64,000 bases of DNA from Desulfovibrio desulfuricans (GCF_024460775.1 NZ_JANFYZ010000004.1:248001-312000), one strand, 5' to 3'; positions 27,076 to 36,854 are shown, counted from the first letter of the stretch. Notes: a model not told the origin generated them from the sequence alone. Numbers and translations: made by a program.

Positions 27076-27930
27076 ATGCAGACCGAATTCGCCTTTTTTC
27101 CCGGCTGCGTGCTGACTCAGGCCGCCAAGGAATCCAAGATGGCTCTTGAGGCCGTGGCCCCAAGGCTTGGCATCAAACTCAAGGAAATCCCCGGCTGGAG
27201 TTGCTGCGGCGCTTCCCAGGCTCAGGATGTGGACCCCGTGGCGACCCTGGTTGCCAATGCCCGCAACATTGCCCTGGCCGAAAAAATGGGCCTGCCCGTG
27301 CTGACCTCGTGCAGCACCTGCCTGCTCATGCTGCGCCGCGCCAAGGCAGAACTTGACGGCGGCAAAAAGGACCGTATCAACACCTTTCTTGCCAAGGGCA
27401 ACATGACCTATCACGGCACCAGCGAAGTCACCAGCCTGCTCTGGGTTCTGGCGCAAAACGCCCAGACCCTCAAGACCAAGGTGACCAAGCCGCTTACGGG
27501 TCTTAAAGTGGCGGCTTTTTATGGCTGTCACAGCTTGCGGCCCGAATCCTCCCTTGGCTTTGAAAGCTCGGTGAATCCCTCGAGCTTTGAAACCGTGGTG
27601 GCCGCCCTTGGCGGGCAGACGGTTCCCTTTGCCAAGCGGCTGGACTGCTGCGGCTTCCACGCCGTGTACCCGGCGGAAAAATCCGTCATGCGCATGACCA
27701 GCCAGATTGTGGACAGCGCCGCTACCTCCGGCGCGGCCTGCATCGTAACCCCCTGCCCGCTCTGCCAGATGCAGCTCGACATTTATCAGGAAGCAGCGCA
27801 GGATATAGCCAAGTCAAAAGCCCGTGTACCCGTGCTGCACCTTTCGCAGCTGGTGGGCCTTGCCCTGGGTATTCCCGGCAAGGAACTGGGCCTCGACTAC
27901 AACGTGATTGACGCCACCAAGATGGGCTAA
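27076..27930 (+). CDS. mfrE: CCG-domain quinol-reactive subunit (MfrE-type)
   Basis: A 284-residue protein with two CCG domains (PGCVLTQAAKES, WSCCGASQ, then DCCGFHAVYPAE), related to HdrB and SdhE. In methylmenaquinol:fumarate reductases this subunit replaces the usual membrane anchor and links the quinone pool to MfrB. No transmembrane segment is evident. The start at 27076 follows AAGGAG and lies five bases after mfrB. A heterodisulfide-reductase-like role is the alternative, but the operon favours MfrE. Confidence 0.85.
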   Translation: MQTEFAFFPGCVLTQAAKESKMALEAVAPRLGIKLKEIPGWSCCGASQAQDVDPVATLVANARNIALAEKMGLPVLTSCSTCLLMLRRAKAELDGGKKDRINTFLAKGNMTYHGTSEVTSLLWVLAQNAQTLKTKVTKPLTGLKVAAFYGCHSLRPESSLGFESSVNPSSFETVVAALGGQTVPFAKRLDCCGFHAVYPAEKSVMRMTSQIVDSAATSGAACIVTPCPLCQMQLDIYQEAAQDIAKSKARVPVLHLSQLVGLALGIPGKELGLDYNVIDATKMG

Positions 27931-27984
27931 CCAGCCCTTTTCATAGTGACAAGAGGCGGCCCCTACCCCTGGCCGCCCCATGCG

Positions 27985-28093
27985 CGCCCCCTCTCGTGTC
28001 CCTACCCGAGAGGGGGTTGCGCGTTAAACAATCGCAAACCGTTCAATACAAGAAGGCCCTCTCCCATTGACTGACCAATGGGAGAGGGCCTTC
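27985..28093. terminator. Two hairpins between mfrE and convergent cheV
   Basis: A hairpin of CCCCCTCTCG with its complement (about 27987-28016) is followed by an 18-bp perfect stem at 28052-28093 around ACTGAC. T-runs are weak, so these may stop transcription from both sides inefficiently or stabilise 3' ends. Confidence 0.6.
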
Positions 28094-28116
28094 AACATTT
28101 TCAGCGATAAGCGGCG

Positions 28117-29058
28117 CTAGCCCCAGGCTTCAGTCACCAGATCATACAGTTTGACGGAAAGCACCTTGAGGTCGGGCTTGGTGTACTGCACATCAGCCCC
28201 CACAACCGCGCACTTCTTGGCCAACGCCTCGTTGATCATGGAAGAGAAGATGGCCACTGGCAGTTTTTTAAGGACTCTTTCTTCCTTGATGTGTTTGCAC
28301 AGGGCCAAGCCGTCCATACCAGGCATTTCAATGTCAGTGATGACACCGTGAACGAAATCGGAAATGGGGCGATCTTCGGCTTCGCAGCGGTCGCGCAGAA
28401 CCTTCAGGTAATCCCAGGCTTCCTGGCCGTTGACCTTCTGCGTCACCGTGAAGCGGCCTTCCTTGTTGAGCAGGTCAAGCAGCAGGCTACGGATACTGCT
28501 TGAATCGTCCACGTGCAGGATATTGTAGGTCTTTTCACCGCTGTGGCGCATGTCTGAGGCGTCAAAGCGCATGGCCATGGCCGGATGCAGTTCGGCTACA
28601 ATGGCTTCAAGATCCAGCAAAAAGATCACGCGCTCTTCCAGCCGCACCACGCCCGTTACCGAGCTGCGGCTCACATTCTGCAAAAACTGCCCCGGCGCTT
28701 CCACGTCCGTCCAGCTCAGCCGATAGATGCGGTTGACCCCCGACACCAGAAAGCCCGTACACACGCCGTTAAATTCGGTGACGATAACCTTGGCGTCTTC
28801 GTTTTCAATGGGCCCGCTGCCCAGAAACTGGGCCATATCAATCAGCGGCACCACACGGCCATTGCGGTGCAGAAACGCGCCCAAAAGTGCTTTATGGCGC
28901 ATTTCCGGCATGGCAGTCACTGGCTGGCGACGGCCAATTTCAACCACCTTGGCCACGTTAAGGCCATAGTGGGCTTCGTAACCGTCCTGGTTGACGAAAA
29001 ATTCCACAATTTCCAGCTCATTGGTGCCGGTTTCCAGCAGGATGTTGGTCTGCGCCAT
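28117..29058 (-). CDS. cheV: Chemotaxis coupling protein CheV
   Basis: A 313-residue CheV: an N-terminal CheW-like domain (about 1-165, binding receptors and CheA) fused to a C-terminal response-regulator receiver domain (about 180-310). The receiver keeps the acidic pair in ILHVDDSSS and the phospho-acceptor Asp in ITDIEMPGMDG near residue 240, plus the late Lys in YTKPD. CheV dampens or adapts chemotactic signalling in the cytoplasm. A GGAGAG site precedes the ATG. No other chemotaxis gene is adjacent. Confidence 0.93.
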   Translation of the reverse strand: MAQTNILLETGTNELEIVEFFVNQDGYEAHYGLNVAKVVEIGRRQPVTAMPEMRHKALLGAFLHRNGRVVPLIDMAQFLGSGPIENEDAKVIVTEFNGVCTGFLVSGVNRIYRLSWTDVEAPGQFLQNVSRSSVTGVVRLEERVIFLLDLEAIVAELHPAMAMRFDASDMRHSGEKTYNILHVDDSSSIRSLLLDLLNKEGRFTVTQKVNGQEAWDYLKVLRDRCEAEDRPISDFVHGVITDIEMPGMDGLALCKHIKEERVLKKLPVAIFSSMINEALAKKCAVVGADVQYTKPDLKVLSVKLYDLVTEAWG

Positions 29059-29312
29059 GGAAATGCTCTCCGTTGGGCCGAAGCCCGTTAATGTCGGACG
29101 GCAGACCTGAACTTGTTTGCTGCCAGCCGGTGAGCGAAGCTTACGCTGACTCTCTTATCGGTTGCCAAGTGCAAATATTTAGCCATGCAGGCCGAAAAGA
29201 CAGTTTTTTTCATATTTTTCTGTTTCGCACAAAACGGGGAACATATCAAACTGAGCGCATTGGCATTGAAAATACCGTCATAAATCAGGTGCAAAGCCAG
29301 CTTGCCAGCCGT

Positions 29313-30224
29313 TTATATTCCCTGAAACAACCGCGTTGACATGTAGCGTTCGCCCGTGTCGCAGACAAAGGTAACAATATTCTTGTCCTGCATTTCTGGC
29401 CGCGCCGCAAGATCAAGGGCCGCGCGCACGTTGGAGCCTGTGGATATGCCCGCCATGATGCCGTTTTCCATGAGCAGACGGGCGGTTCTTATGGCTTCCT
29501 CGCCGTCCATCTGGATAATCTCGTCCAAAAGCGCACGGTCAAGGATGGCTGGCACAAAGTCAGCGCCAATACCCTGAATAAGATGAGGGCCGGGTTTGCC
29601 GCCCGAGAGCACCGGCGAGGCGGCTGGCTCAACGGCAACCACCCTGAAGCCGGGGATGCGCTCCTTGAGGTACCTGCCCACGCCAGTGATGGTCGAGCCG
29701 GAGCCAACGCCCGCAACCAGCACGTCCATCTTGCCCACGCTGTCCTTGAAAATTTCCGGTCCGGTGGTCTTGTAGTGAGCCACCACAGCCTGTGGATTGG
29801 TAAACTGGCCAAGAACAAAGGCATCCTGTTCTTCGGCAATGCGCTTTGCAGCGGCCACAGCGCCGCTCATGCCCTGTTCCGCCGGGGTGAGTACAAGCTC
29901 TGCGCCCAGCGCCCGCAGCAGGTTGCGGCGCTCAACGCTCATGGATTCGGGCATGGTCAGTATGCAGCGAAAACCACGTACCGAGGCAACCAGAGCCATA
30001 CCAATGCCCATATTGCCGCTGGTGGCCTCCACCAGCACCCCGCCCGGTTCTACGCGCCCTTCTTCCAGAGCTTCGCCAACAAGGTGAAAGGCCACACGAT
30101 CCTTGATGGAACCGCCGGGATTGCGGTTTTCAAGCTTCAGCCAGACCGTGCCGGGCAGGTCGCGTGAAAGATCAAGCCGCAGCATTGGGGTGTTGCCAAT
30201 GGTTTGCAAAATGCTGGTTAACAT
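29313..30224 (-). CDS. cysK: Cysteine synthase (O-acetylserine sulfhydrylase type)
   Basis: A 303-residue PLP enzyme of the cysteine synthase family, combining O-acetylserine with sulfide. IGNTPMLRL, NPGGSIKDR with the PLP lysine at Lys41, the ATSGNMGIGMA loop and GVGSGSTITGVGRYLK are all conserved. Length and motifs fit CysK or CysM equally; CysK is the simpler choice. It is divergent from a small secreted protein gene, and an intergenic gap of about 170 bases holds both promoters. Confidence 0.88.
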   Translation of the reverse strand: MLTSILQTIGNTPMLRLDLSRDLPGTVWLKLENRNPGGSIKDRVAFHLVGEALEEGRVEPGGVLVEATSGNMGIGMALVASVRGFRCILTMPESMSVERRNLLRALGAELVLTPAEQGMSGAVAAAKRIAEEQDAFVLGQFTNPQAVVAHYKTTGPEIFKDSVGKMDVLVAGVGSGSTITGVGRYLKERIPGFRVVAVEPAASPVLSGGKPGPHLIQGIGADFVPAILDRALLDEIIQMDGEEAIRTARLLMENGIMAGISTGSNVRAALDLAARPEMQDKNIVTFVCDTGERYMSTRLFQGI

Positions 30225-30394
30225 GAAAACATATGCCTCACAGTAAAAAATGCCAGGAAATCCGGCTCGATGGCAGATATTCGCTTTACAATGGAAAAGT
30301 TTTGCTTAACTCTTTACACATAACCATAGAAGAATCCGTTCACATTGGCAATTTTCGTTCTGGCCGCCCCAACAGCCCATCCAGGGAGGATACC

Positions 30395-30856
30395 ATGAAG
30401 ATTCTGCAAGTGACCACTGTGTTCATAGCCCTTGTTATTGCACTTTCCGGTGGGCTTGCCCACGCCAAGGCAGACACAGTTGCGCTGTATACCGAAGCCG
30501 TCATGACAGGCGACATCCCGGCCCTTGAAACCCTGTTGGCCCCCAACTACTGGCATATCAACGCCAACGGGCACATTGAGGACAAAGAACACTTCATCAA
30601 TACCATCAAGAACAAGGAACTGGTCATTGACCGGCTGACCTTCACCAATGCCCGCACTGCCCTGATCAGCGACGCCAAGCTCATCACCGGCACAGGCTAC
30701 CTCAAGGCCAAGGCCACGCCCGCGCTGCCCGAAGGCCTCATGCGCATTACCGTGGTGGTCATCACCAACAAGGGGCGCGAACAGGTAGTGCTGTTCCAGG
30801 CTACACCTGTGATCGCCACCGAAGACTGCAATGACGGCAACTGCAAGATCCAGTAA
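30395..30856 (+). CDS. Small secreted NTF2/SnoaL-like protein
   Basis: A 153-residue protein with a clear Sec signal peptide (about 1-24, ending AHA before Lys25) and a strong AGGGAGGA ribosome site. The mature part (YTEAVMTGDIPALETLLAPNY, then INANGHIEDKEHFI and a beta-rich C-terminal half) follows the DUF4440/SnoaL-like pattern of the NTF2 fold. Two cysteines near the C-terminus (EDCNDGNCK) could form a disulfide. The ligand or reaction is unknown. Confidence 0.75.
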   Translation: MKILQVTTVFIALVIALSGGLAHAKADTVALYTEAVMTGDIPALETLLAPNYWHINANGHIEDKEHFINTIKNKELVIDRLTFTNARTALISDAKLITGTGYLKAKATPALPEGLMRITVVVITNKGREQVVLFQATPVIATEDCNDGNCKIQ

Positions 30857-30891
30857 GGTTAAAAATACATATTGGCCCGCACAGGGCCATC

Positions 30892-30920
30892 AGGCCGGGA
30901 GCAGATGCCCCGGCCTTTTT
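30892..30920 (+). terminator. Intrinsic terminator after NTF2-like gene
   Basis: AGGCCGGG pairs with CCCGGCCT and is followed by a T-run. Confidence 0.88.
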
Positions 30921-30949
30921 GTGCGGAATTGATGAATGGGCAGAAGAAT

Positions 30950-30983
30950 AAAAAGCCGCCCCTGTCAGCAGGGGCGGCTTTTA
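30950..30983. terminator. Second bidirectional hairpin terminator
   Basis: AAAAGCCGCCCCTG and CAGGGGCGGCTTTT form a perfect stem around TCAG... with A- and T-runs at its foot, usable from either side between the NTF2-like and YceI genes. Confidence 0.85.
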
Positions 30984-31125
30984 AACGTAACCCGGGGTAT
31001 GGCGGGGCCGGATTTCGCGTGGTGGGAAAGATCACGACAGTTACAACTCTGCAACTGAATTTTTTATATTAGCGGATGTTTCTGACCAGGGAACCCCCAG
31101 CAATTACTTGAGCCAGAAGCGAACC

Positions 31126-31641
31126 CTAGGCAGGCGAAACTTCAAAGTTTGCCGCCACCTTCACCCTGTCGCCCACAATGGCTGCCGGGATGTTGGGGCC
31201 AATACCAAAGTCGCTTCGATTCACCTCGCCAGTGATGCTGAAAGACTGCGTTTCCTTGTTATTGATGGGGTTGGTGATGCGGTCGCTGGCTGTGATGTTG
31301 AACGTCACTTCTCGCGCCGTACCACGCATTTCGAGCAGACCAGTGATGGTTCCGGCATGATCCGGCCCAAGGCGCACAGACGAACTCTGGAAGGTAACTT
31401 CGGGGTGCTGCGCCACATCAAAAAAGTCCGGCGAGCGCAAATGCTCATCGCGCGCATGCACGTGTGTATCAATGCTCACAGCCTTGGCCGTCATGGTAAA
31501 GACCGCGTCAGAAAGGTCGCCCTTGGCGGTTTCAAGGTCAATGGCAACGTCTGCAAACCTGCCGTTGATGTCGGTAATCATGAGATGCCGCACCACAAAA
31601 CCAAGGTGCGAATGGTCGGGATCGTTCTTCCAGGTAGCCAT
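31126..31641 (-). CDS. YceI-family lipid-binding-like protein, no signal peptide
   Basis: A 171-residue YceI-family lipocalin-like barrel that in relatives binds polyisoprenoids. It begins MATWKNDPDHSHLGFVVRHL and shows FADVAIDLETA, DTHVHARDEHLRSPDFFDV and SDFGIGPNIP, the usual YceI landmarks. The start at 31641 has GGGAGG five bases upstream; the frame to 31764 is not supported. Many family members are secreted, but no signal peptide is seen here, so it is probably cytoplasmic. The ligand is unknown. Confidence 0.88.
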   Translation of the reverse strand: MATWKNDPDHSHLGFVVRHLMITDINGRFADVAIDLETAKGDLSDAVFTMTAKAVSIDTHVHARDEHLRSPDFFDVAQHPEVTFQSSSVRLGPDHAGTITGLLEMRGTAREVTFNITASDRITNPINNKETQSFSITGEVNRSDFGIGPNIPAAIVGDRVKVAANFEVSPA

Positions 31642-31828
31642 AACAACCTCCCGCTTAGTGCAGGTTGGGCTCAAATCTATATTACTGGTTTTAACGGCAA
31701 CACCTGCCGAAAAACATACGTTCAAGCTATGGATTTTAGTTAAGGCTCCACGCTGCCGAGTCAAGTTGTTCCAGATGATTTATCAAAAAAAATTGCGCCA
31801 CTGCCCTTGTTAGTGATACGCAGGCAGT

Positions 31829-31875
31829 GCGGGCTGTTCTGCGGCAGCCCTGAAGCTTGCCGCAGAACAACCCGC
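31829..31875. repeat. Long inverted repeat downstream of DinB-like gene
   Basis: An 18-bp stem (GCGGG-TGTTCTGCGGCA type, one mismatch) around an 11-base loop lies just past the DinB-like stop codon. It has no T-tract in either direction, so its role as a terminator is doubtful. Confidence 0.65.
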
Positions 31876-31898
31876 CAACAGTAAAATACTGTTGCAGC

Positions 31899-32381
31899 CT
31901 AGAACACGCCCGGCAAGCCGTGATCCCGCAAAGCCGCATCACAGGAACCCAGATGGTAGGTGGTGTGCGAGGCCAGCATGGCAATCATGGCCGCATAGGT
32001 CAGATCCCGGCCAATCTTTTTGCTCACGCGCTCCTGCACCCTGGTCAGGTCGGCATTGGAAAGCGCAGCAAGCCGTGCGTCCACTGCGGCCTTTACGGAT
32101 TTGCCGTAAGCCTGCATGGCTTCTTTGCTCACAACAGCCTTGCCCTGCTCCTTGAGCATAAGCACGCCAATGTCGGCTGGCGCAGGCATAAAGGATTCAT
32201 CATCTTTTTCAAGAATAAAGAAGTTCAGCACGGCAATGGCGTGGGCCACCTGTTGCCACACAGGCCAGCCGCCGTTGGTTTCGGCCCAGATATTTTCGGG
32301 GCAGATGTCCATAAACTGGGCCAGCAGGGCCCAGGAACGCTGATAGGGTTCTTCAAGGGCGGCAACGATGTCTCTGGACAT
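31899..32381 (-). CDS. DinB-superfamily protein
   Basis: A 160-residue four-helix-bundle protein of the DinB/YfiT group, inferred from the TNGGWPVWQQVAHAI helix, and the C-terminal SHTTYHLGSCDAAL with the HxxxH metal-binding pattern. DinB-like proteins are metal-dependent enzymes, often thiol transferases, of mostly unknown substrate. The start at 32381 is preceded by GAGG at a good distance; the frame continuing to 32489 is not supported. Confidence 0.75.
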   Translation of the reverse strand: MSRDIVAALEEPYQRSWALLAQFMDICPENIWAETNGGWPVWQQVAHAIAVLNFFILEKDDESFMPAPADIGVLMLKEQGKAVVSKEAMQAYGKSVKAAVDARLAALSNADLTRVQERVSKKIGRDLTYAAMIAMLASHTTYHLGSCDAALRDHGLPGVF

Positions 32382-32524
32382 GGCTTTTCCTCTTTTTTTC
32401 AGGTTTGGTGCACAGCTACCTGTGCGTAAAAGGCCGCTCAAACACAAAACCGCCGCAGCGCCGCAACTGCGGGCATACGGCGGTTCCATGCTATAGCGTT
32501 GCAGGGCAAAGCCTGCCGCGCCAT

Positions 32525-33034
32525 TTATTCGAAGCGGCTTGCCCCGGTGATCAGCACCATGTCGGTGGGCACATTTTCATGAAAGCCCACGGTCTTGGTT
32601 TTAACCTTGGCAATTTTGTCCACATTCTCCATGCCTTCGGTCACTTTGCCGAAAACGCAGTAACCCCAGCCGTCAGGGGTGGGGGAGCTGTGGTTGAGAA
32701 AATCGTTGTCCACCAGATTGATGAAGAACTGGGCAGTGGCGCTATGTGGATCGCGGGTGCGGGCCATGGCCAGGGTGCCGCGCTCGTTCTTGAGGCCGTT
32801 GTCTGCTTCGTTGGTCACAGGCTCGCGGGTGGTCTTTTCGTCCATGCGCGCGCCAAGGCCGCCGCCCTGAATCATGAAGCCGGGGATAACGCGGTGGAAA
32901 ATGGTGTTGGCGTAAAAGCCGTCATCCACATATTTCAAAAAATTGGCAACGGTTTGGGGGGCCTTGTCGGCATAAAGCTCCACAAGAATGTCGCCGGAGG
33001 AGGTCTCCAGCAAAACCGTAGGATTGTCGGACAT
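32525..33034 (-). CDS. Cyclophilin-type peptidyl-prolyl isomerase
   Basis: A 169-residue cytoplasmic cyclophilin that speeds proline isomerisation during folding. [13 protein letters not shown], the catalytic Arg in [22 protein letters not shown] and [12 protein letters not shown] are family signatures. The start at 33034 follows AAGGAG and matches the usual short N-terminus; no signal peptide, so it is the cytosolic PpiB-like form. Confidence 0.93.
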   Translation of the reverse strand: MSDNPTVLLETSSGDILVELYADKAPQTVANFLKYVDDGFYANTIFHRVIPGFMIQGGGLGARMDEKTTREPVTNEADNGLKNERGTLAMARTRDPHSATAQFFINLVDNDFLNHSSPTPDGWGYCVFGKVTEGMENVDKIAKVKTKTVGFHENVPTDMVLITGASRFE

Positions 33035-33147
33035 GGGTGCTCCTTGAATGGTTATTCTGCACAGCGGGCGTTCCCCCGCCATTGGCGCGAATATAGGGTA
33101 TGGAAGCGCGGATGACAATGCCCGTTTCCCGGTATAGGCTTCGGAGC

Positions 33148-34398
33148 ATGAACCGCAAGACTTCCAAGCCCCAACCGGCAACACTGCCGGGCATGCCGGA
33201 ACAGGCCGCTGCCAGCACGCATCTGCCGCCCCAGAATCACCTTGGCGACCTGCAAAACTCCCTGCTCGACTGGTTTGCCGCAAACCAGCGCCGCCTGCCG
33301 TGGCGGGTCAACTACACGCCCTACGAAGTATGGATTTCCGAGGTCATGCTTCAACAAACCCAAATGGAGCGGGGCGTCAGCTACTTTAACCGCTGGATGC
33401 AGCGCTTCCCCGACATAGCAACTCTCGCCGCCGCCAGCGAGGAAGACGTGCTGCGCCAGTGGGAAGGCCTTGGCTACTATTCACGCGCCAGACACATCCT
33501 GACCGCCGCCCGTAAAATCATGGCGGAACACGGCGGCGTTTTTCCCTCGGAGCTTGAAGCCATCCGAGGTCTGCCCGGTGTTGGCCCTTACACGGCAGGC
33601 GCGGTGGCAAGCATTGCCTTTGGTGAAAAGCTGCCATGCGTGGACGCCAATGTGGAGCGCGTCATTGCGCGCATCTTTGATGTGGACAGCCCCGTAAAGC
33701 AGAACCCGGCGGCGGGCATCATTCACCGCTGGGCCTTGCGGCTGGTGCCCGAGGGCAGGTCGCGGGAACATAATCAGGCCATGATGGAGCTTGGAGCTCT
33801 TGTTTGCGGCAAAAAGCCACGCTGTGCAGAGTGCCCCCTGGCCCGGTTCTGCATCAGCCTGCATCTTGGCATCACAGACCAGCGCCCGGTGCCCGGGAAG
33901 CGAGCCACCATCACGCCCGTTAACGCCGTGACCGGGGTTTTATGCTGCGGCAACAGAATATTTGTGCAAAAGCGCCCGCCTGCGGGCGTGTGGGGCAATC
34001 TGTGGGAATTTCCCGGCGGCCGGGTTGAGCCGGACGAAAGCCCGGAACAGGCCACAGTGCGGGAATTTATGGAAGAAACGGGCTTTGCCGTGCGTGTGGC
34101 GGCACAGCACGGGATTATCCGGCACGGATATACCACCTACCGCCTGACGCTGCACTGTTTTGGGCTTGAGTTTGACAGCGCGGACGCACCAGACTCGCAG
34201 ATAACCCCGCCGCTGCCGCCGGTGCTTTCCGCCGCCACCGAGGCTCGCTGGGTCACGCCGCAAGATCTGGACGCCCTGGCAATGCCCGCTGCGCACCGCA
34301 AGCTGGCGGACAAGCTTTTTGCTATTGGAAAAGACAGCGCTGTCGCCGCAAATACGGCTGCACCCCGTCAGACAAATCTGCCCCTGAAAAAACCATAG
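33148..34398 (+). CDS. mutY: A/G-specific adenine DNA glycosylase MutY
   Basis: A protein of about 416 residues that removes adenine opposite 8-oxoguanine. The HhH-GPD domain shows EVMLQQTQM with the catalytic Glu, [17 protein letters not shown] and VDANVERV with the catalytic Asp. The [4Fe-4S] loop reads [16 protein letters not shown], i.e. C-x5-C-x2-C-x5-C, one residue shorter than the common x6 spacing. A C-terminal NUDIX-like domain ([22 protein letters not shown]) reads the oxidised base. The start is uncertain: ATG 33148 is taken, but in-frame ATGs at 33100 and 33112 are possible and none has a strong ribosome site. Confidence 0.9.
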   Translation: MNRKTSKPQPATLPGMPEQAAASTHLPPQNHLGDLQNSLLDWFAANQRRLPWRVNYTPYEVWISEVMLQQTQMERGVSYFNRWMQRFPDIATLAAASEEDVLRQWEGLGYYSRARHILTAARKIMAEHGGVFPSELEAIRGLPGVGPYTAGAVASIAFGEKLPCVDANVERVIARIFDVDSPVKQNPAAGIIHRWALRLVPEGRSREHNQAMMELGALVCGKKPRCAECPLARFCISLHLGITDQRPVPGKRATITPVNAVTGVLCCGNRIFVQKRPPAGVWGNLWEFPGGRVEPDESPEQATVREFMEETGFAVRVAAQHGIIRHGYTTYRLTLHCFGLEFDSADAPDSQITPPLPPVLSAATEARWVTPQDLDALAMPAAHRKLADKLFAIGKDSAVAANTAAPRQTNLPLKKP

Positions 34399-34423
34399 CA
34401 GACCGCTGAAGGTATTCTCTCCA

Positions 34424-34454
34424 AAAAACAGGGGCGGGCCTTACGGTCCGCCCC
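34424..34454 (-). terminator. Terminator downstream of HdeA/HdeB-like gene
   Basis: GGGGCGGGCC and GGTCCGCCCC pair around TTAC; on the minus strand the stem runs into TGTTTTTT, so it ends the HdeA/HdeB-like transcript and may also stop mutY. Confidence 0.85.
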
Positions 34455-34462
34455 TTGCGCTA

Positions 34463-34750
34463 TTAGTCGGCAATGACCGAAAGCACGGTCTTTTTGGGGT
34501 TCTGTTTGCAGACCTTCATAATCTGGGTCAGGTTGTTTTCCACAGCGTTGACATCCAGGGTCGTGTCGCCGGTTTTGGCGCTGGCATAACCATCAAGCCA
34601 GAAATAGAACATGGTCATGGTCTGGGCGTCCAACTGCACAAACGAACTGCAAGGCAGCTTGCCGAAATCTATCTTGTCGCTCTTTGCCGAGGCAGTCATG
34701 GGCAAGGCAAGCACGGCCGCCAGCACGATTGCAAAACATACTTTTTTCAT
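34463..34750 (-). CDS. HdeA/HdeB-like periplasmic protein
   Basis: A 95-residue small protein with a Sec signal peptide (1-22, ending ASA). The mature part keeps two cysteines (Cys34 and Cys81) that would form the single disulfide of HdeA/HdeB acid-stress chaperones, and the FYFWLDGYASAKTG segment is typical of that family. A role in protecting periplasmic proteins is inferred from the family. It lies alone, next to the AT-rich gap 34751-35354. Confidence 0.78.
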   Translation of the reverse strand: MKKVCFAIVLAAVLALPMTASAKSDKIDFGKLPCSSFVQLDAQTMTMFYFWLDGYASAKTGDTTLDVNAVENNLTQIMKVCKQNPKKTVLSVIAD

Positions 34751-35354
34751 CTTGCACTTCCAGTGTTACATGTTTCAGGACGCACAACAGGCAGCATAAA
34801 GAGCACTATGAAGCATGATCAGATCCATTGCAGTAATGTCTTGAATCTGGACAAAAAGAGAACTTAGTACTTTTTATCCAATTATATTCGAGTCCTGCAC
34901 ATTTAAATATACGCCAGATCGGCACTCTGTTTAACCAGACACCACGTAAGGCATATGTCCACATTACTCCAGATGCTGCCACGGTATAAAAAACACTCCC
35001 TTATTTTTTATATTTTGTCGATATGCTGTCATAAATTCAAATATATTCGAAAATATAATAAGTCTTGTGACTTGTTGCATCAAAAAAACACAAATTCCAA
35101 TATCTGCCAATAAATCGCATGTGATAATTTACAATTCACACAAATCCGCCAAGTACATTACCACATAAATATAAAATATTCTACATTGCAAAAGCATTGC
35201 CCAGCCTGTTTTACTTCTCCATTCTGGTTGTTGCCAGGCAAATACTTAAAGATTGATTATATTTTCAACTCACTTGTACCCATCAACAAGAAAACGCGGC
35301 TTCTCAGCCGCGTTTTCTTAGCTCGTCCCCAAGGGGGAAAAAGTGCGTTTACGC
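34751..35354. other. AT-rich 600-base region without genes
   Basis: This gap is markedly AT-rich against its neighbours and has no supported frame. It contains the promoter side of the HdeA/HdeB-like gene and the terminator at 35288-35319. The composition suggests imported DNA or a silenced regulatory zone. Confidence 0.5.
35288..35319 (-). terminator. Terminator after second serine dehydratase
   Basis: A 13-bp perfect stem (AAGAAAACGCGGC with its complement) around a six-base loop gives a TTTTCTTGTT tail on the minus strand, about 35 bases past the sdaA stop. Confidence 0.88.
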
Positions 35355-36758
35355 CTAGTTGCCGGATGCCCCCGGAACCATCTTTTTGCGTTCCATAACC
35401 TTGGCTACGGCTTCGGCCAGCCCGCCGAGCGAGGTTTCCTTGTAGCGGGACTGCAAATCAAGCCCGGTGCGGTACATGACCTCAATAATATCATCCAGCG
35501 AGATCACCCGCTGCCGCCCGTCTTCCAGCCGCGACAACTGGGCGCAGTTGACCGCTCGCTCCGCGGCCACGCCGTTGCGTTCGATACAGGGAATCTGCAC
35601 CAGCCCCCCCACAGGATCGCAGGTAAGGCCGAGGTTGTGTTCCATGCCGATCTCCGCCGCCACTTCCACCTGTTTGACGTTGCCGCCCGTAACCGCGCAG
35701 TACGCGCCAGCAGCCATGGAGCAGGCCACGCCAACTTCGCCCTGGCAGCCCACCTCCGCGCCGGAAATGGACGCATTGAGCTTGTAGAACAGGCCAATGG
35801 CTCCGGCAGTGAGCAAAAAATCACGGGCGCCGTCATCCGTCGCGTGGGGGTAAAAATTCAGATAATACAGCAGCACGGCCGGCACAATACCCGCCGCGCC
35901 ATTGGTGGGCGCGGTCACAATGCGCCCGCCTGAGGCGTTTTCTTCCGCCACGGCAAAGGCGTAGAGCATGGGCCACAGGCTCAGGTCGCGCCGCCCGGCT
36001 GCCTGCAGGGCGCTGACCTTGCGCAGCAGGTTGGGCGCACGGCGTCGCACATTGTACCCGCCCGGCAGCACGCCGTCAGTATAGCAACCGCGTTCCACGG
36101 CTTCACGCATGACGTCTATGATGGCAGTTACGCGCTCGCTGACCTCGCTTTCAGACCGCCAGAATACTTCGTTGGCCATAACGATCTGCGCGATGGTCTT
36201 GTTTTCGCGGGCGCAGATGTCAAAAAGCTCCGAAGCCTTTTCGTACGGATAGGGGGGCGCGGCGTACAGTTCGCGCGGGCTGTCAAAATCATCGTCCGTG
36301 CGGATAAACCCGCCGCCGATGGAATAGAAATTCTTGGAGTATATCAGCTCGCCGTCGGCGCTGAAGGCCGAAAGCGTCATGGCATTGGAATGTTTGGGTA
36401 AAAATATGCCCTTGTGCTGACACACATCGCGCTCAAAATTAAAAGGGATGGTGTAGGCACACATGAGCACAAGGTCGGCATTGTTTTGCAGATCTGCAGT
36501 ACGGCGGGCCATATGGGCAATGTCCACCTCCTGCGGTTCTTCCCCCTCAATGCCTGCCAGCACGGCCCCAATGGTGCCGTGCCCCTCGCCGGTGAGCGCC
36601 AGTGAACCATAAAGCTCCACCTTTACCCGGCCTACCAGAGGCAGCATGCCCAAAACGGCAAGTTCGCCCGCAAAGGCCTTGCCCGCAATCATGGGGCCAA
36701 TGGTATGGGAACTGGACGGCCCTATGCCGATCTTGAACAGATCAAAAACGCTGAGCAT
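35355..36758 (-). CDS. sdaA: L-serine ammonia-lyase (cytoplasmic, Fe-S type)
   Basis: A 467-residue single-chain L-serine dehydratase without signal peptide. [20 protein letters not shown] at the start, [33 protein letters not shown] and the substrate loop SSSHT are conserved, giving the three Cys cluster ligands. The start at 36758 follows GGGAGGAG; an ATG at 36779 would add seven residues. Unlike the Tat-exported homologue at 1949-3433, the protein ends in a 20-residue extension ([15 protein letters not shown]) with no cysteine, so the usual tail-cysteine is absent. A MarR gene lies just upstream on the same strand. Confidence 0.93.
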   Translation of the reverse strand: MLSVFDLFKIGIGPSSSHTIGPMIAGKAFAGELAVLGMLPLVGRVKVELYGSLALTGEGHGTIGAVLAGIEGEEPQEVDIAHMARRTADLQNNADLVLMCAYTIPFNFERDVCQHKGIFLPKHSNAMTLSAFSADGELIYSKNFYSIGGGFIRTDDDFDSPRELYAAPPYPYEKASELFDICARENKTIAQIVMANEVFWRSESEVSERVTAIIDVMREAVERGCYTDGVLPGGYNVRRRAPNLLRKVSALQAAGRRDLSLWPMLYAFAVAEENASGGRIVTAPTNGAAGIVPAVLLYYLNFYPHATDDGARDFLLTAGAIGLFYKLNASISGAEVGCQGEVGVACSMAAGAYCAVTGGNVKQVEVAAEIGMEHNLGLTCDPVGGLVQIPCIERNGVAAERAVNCAQLSRLEDGRQRVISLDDIIEVMYRTGLDLQSRYKETSLGGLAEAVAKVMERKKMVPGASGN

Positions 36759-36854
36759 GGCGCTCCTCCCGCAAAACACATGTCAAGGCGCAATGCCTTT
36801 GCCGCAACATATCCCGTAATGGTCACAAGACACAAGCGCTTAGCGAAAACAGCC

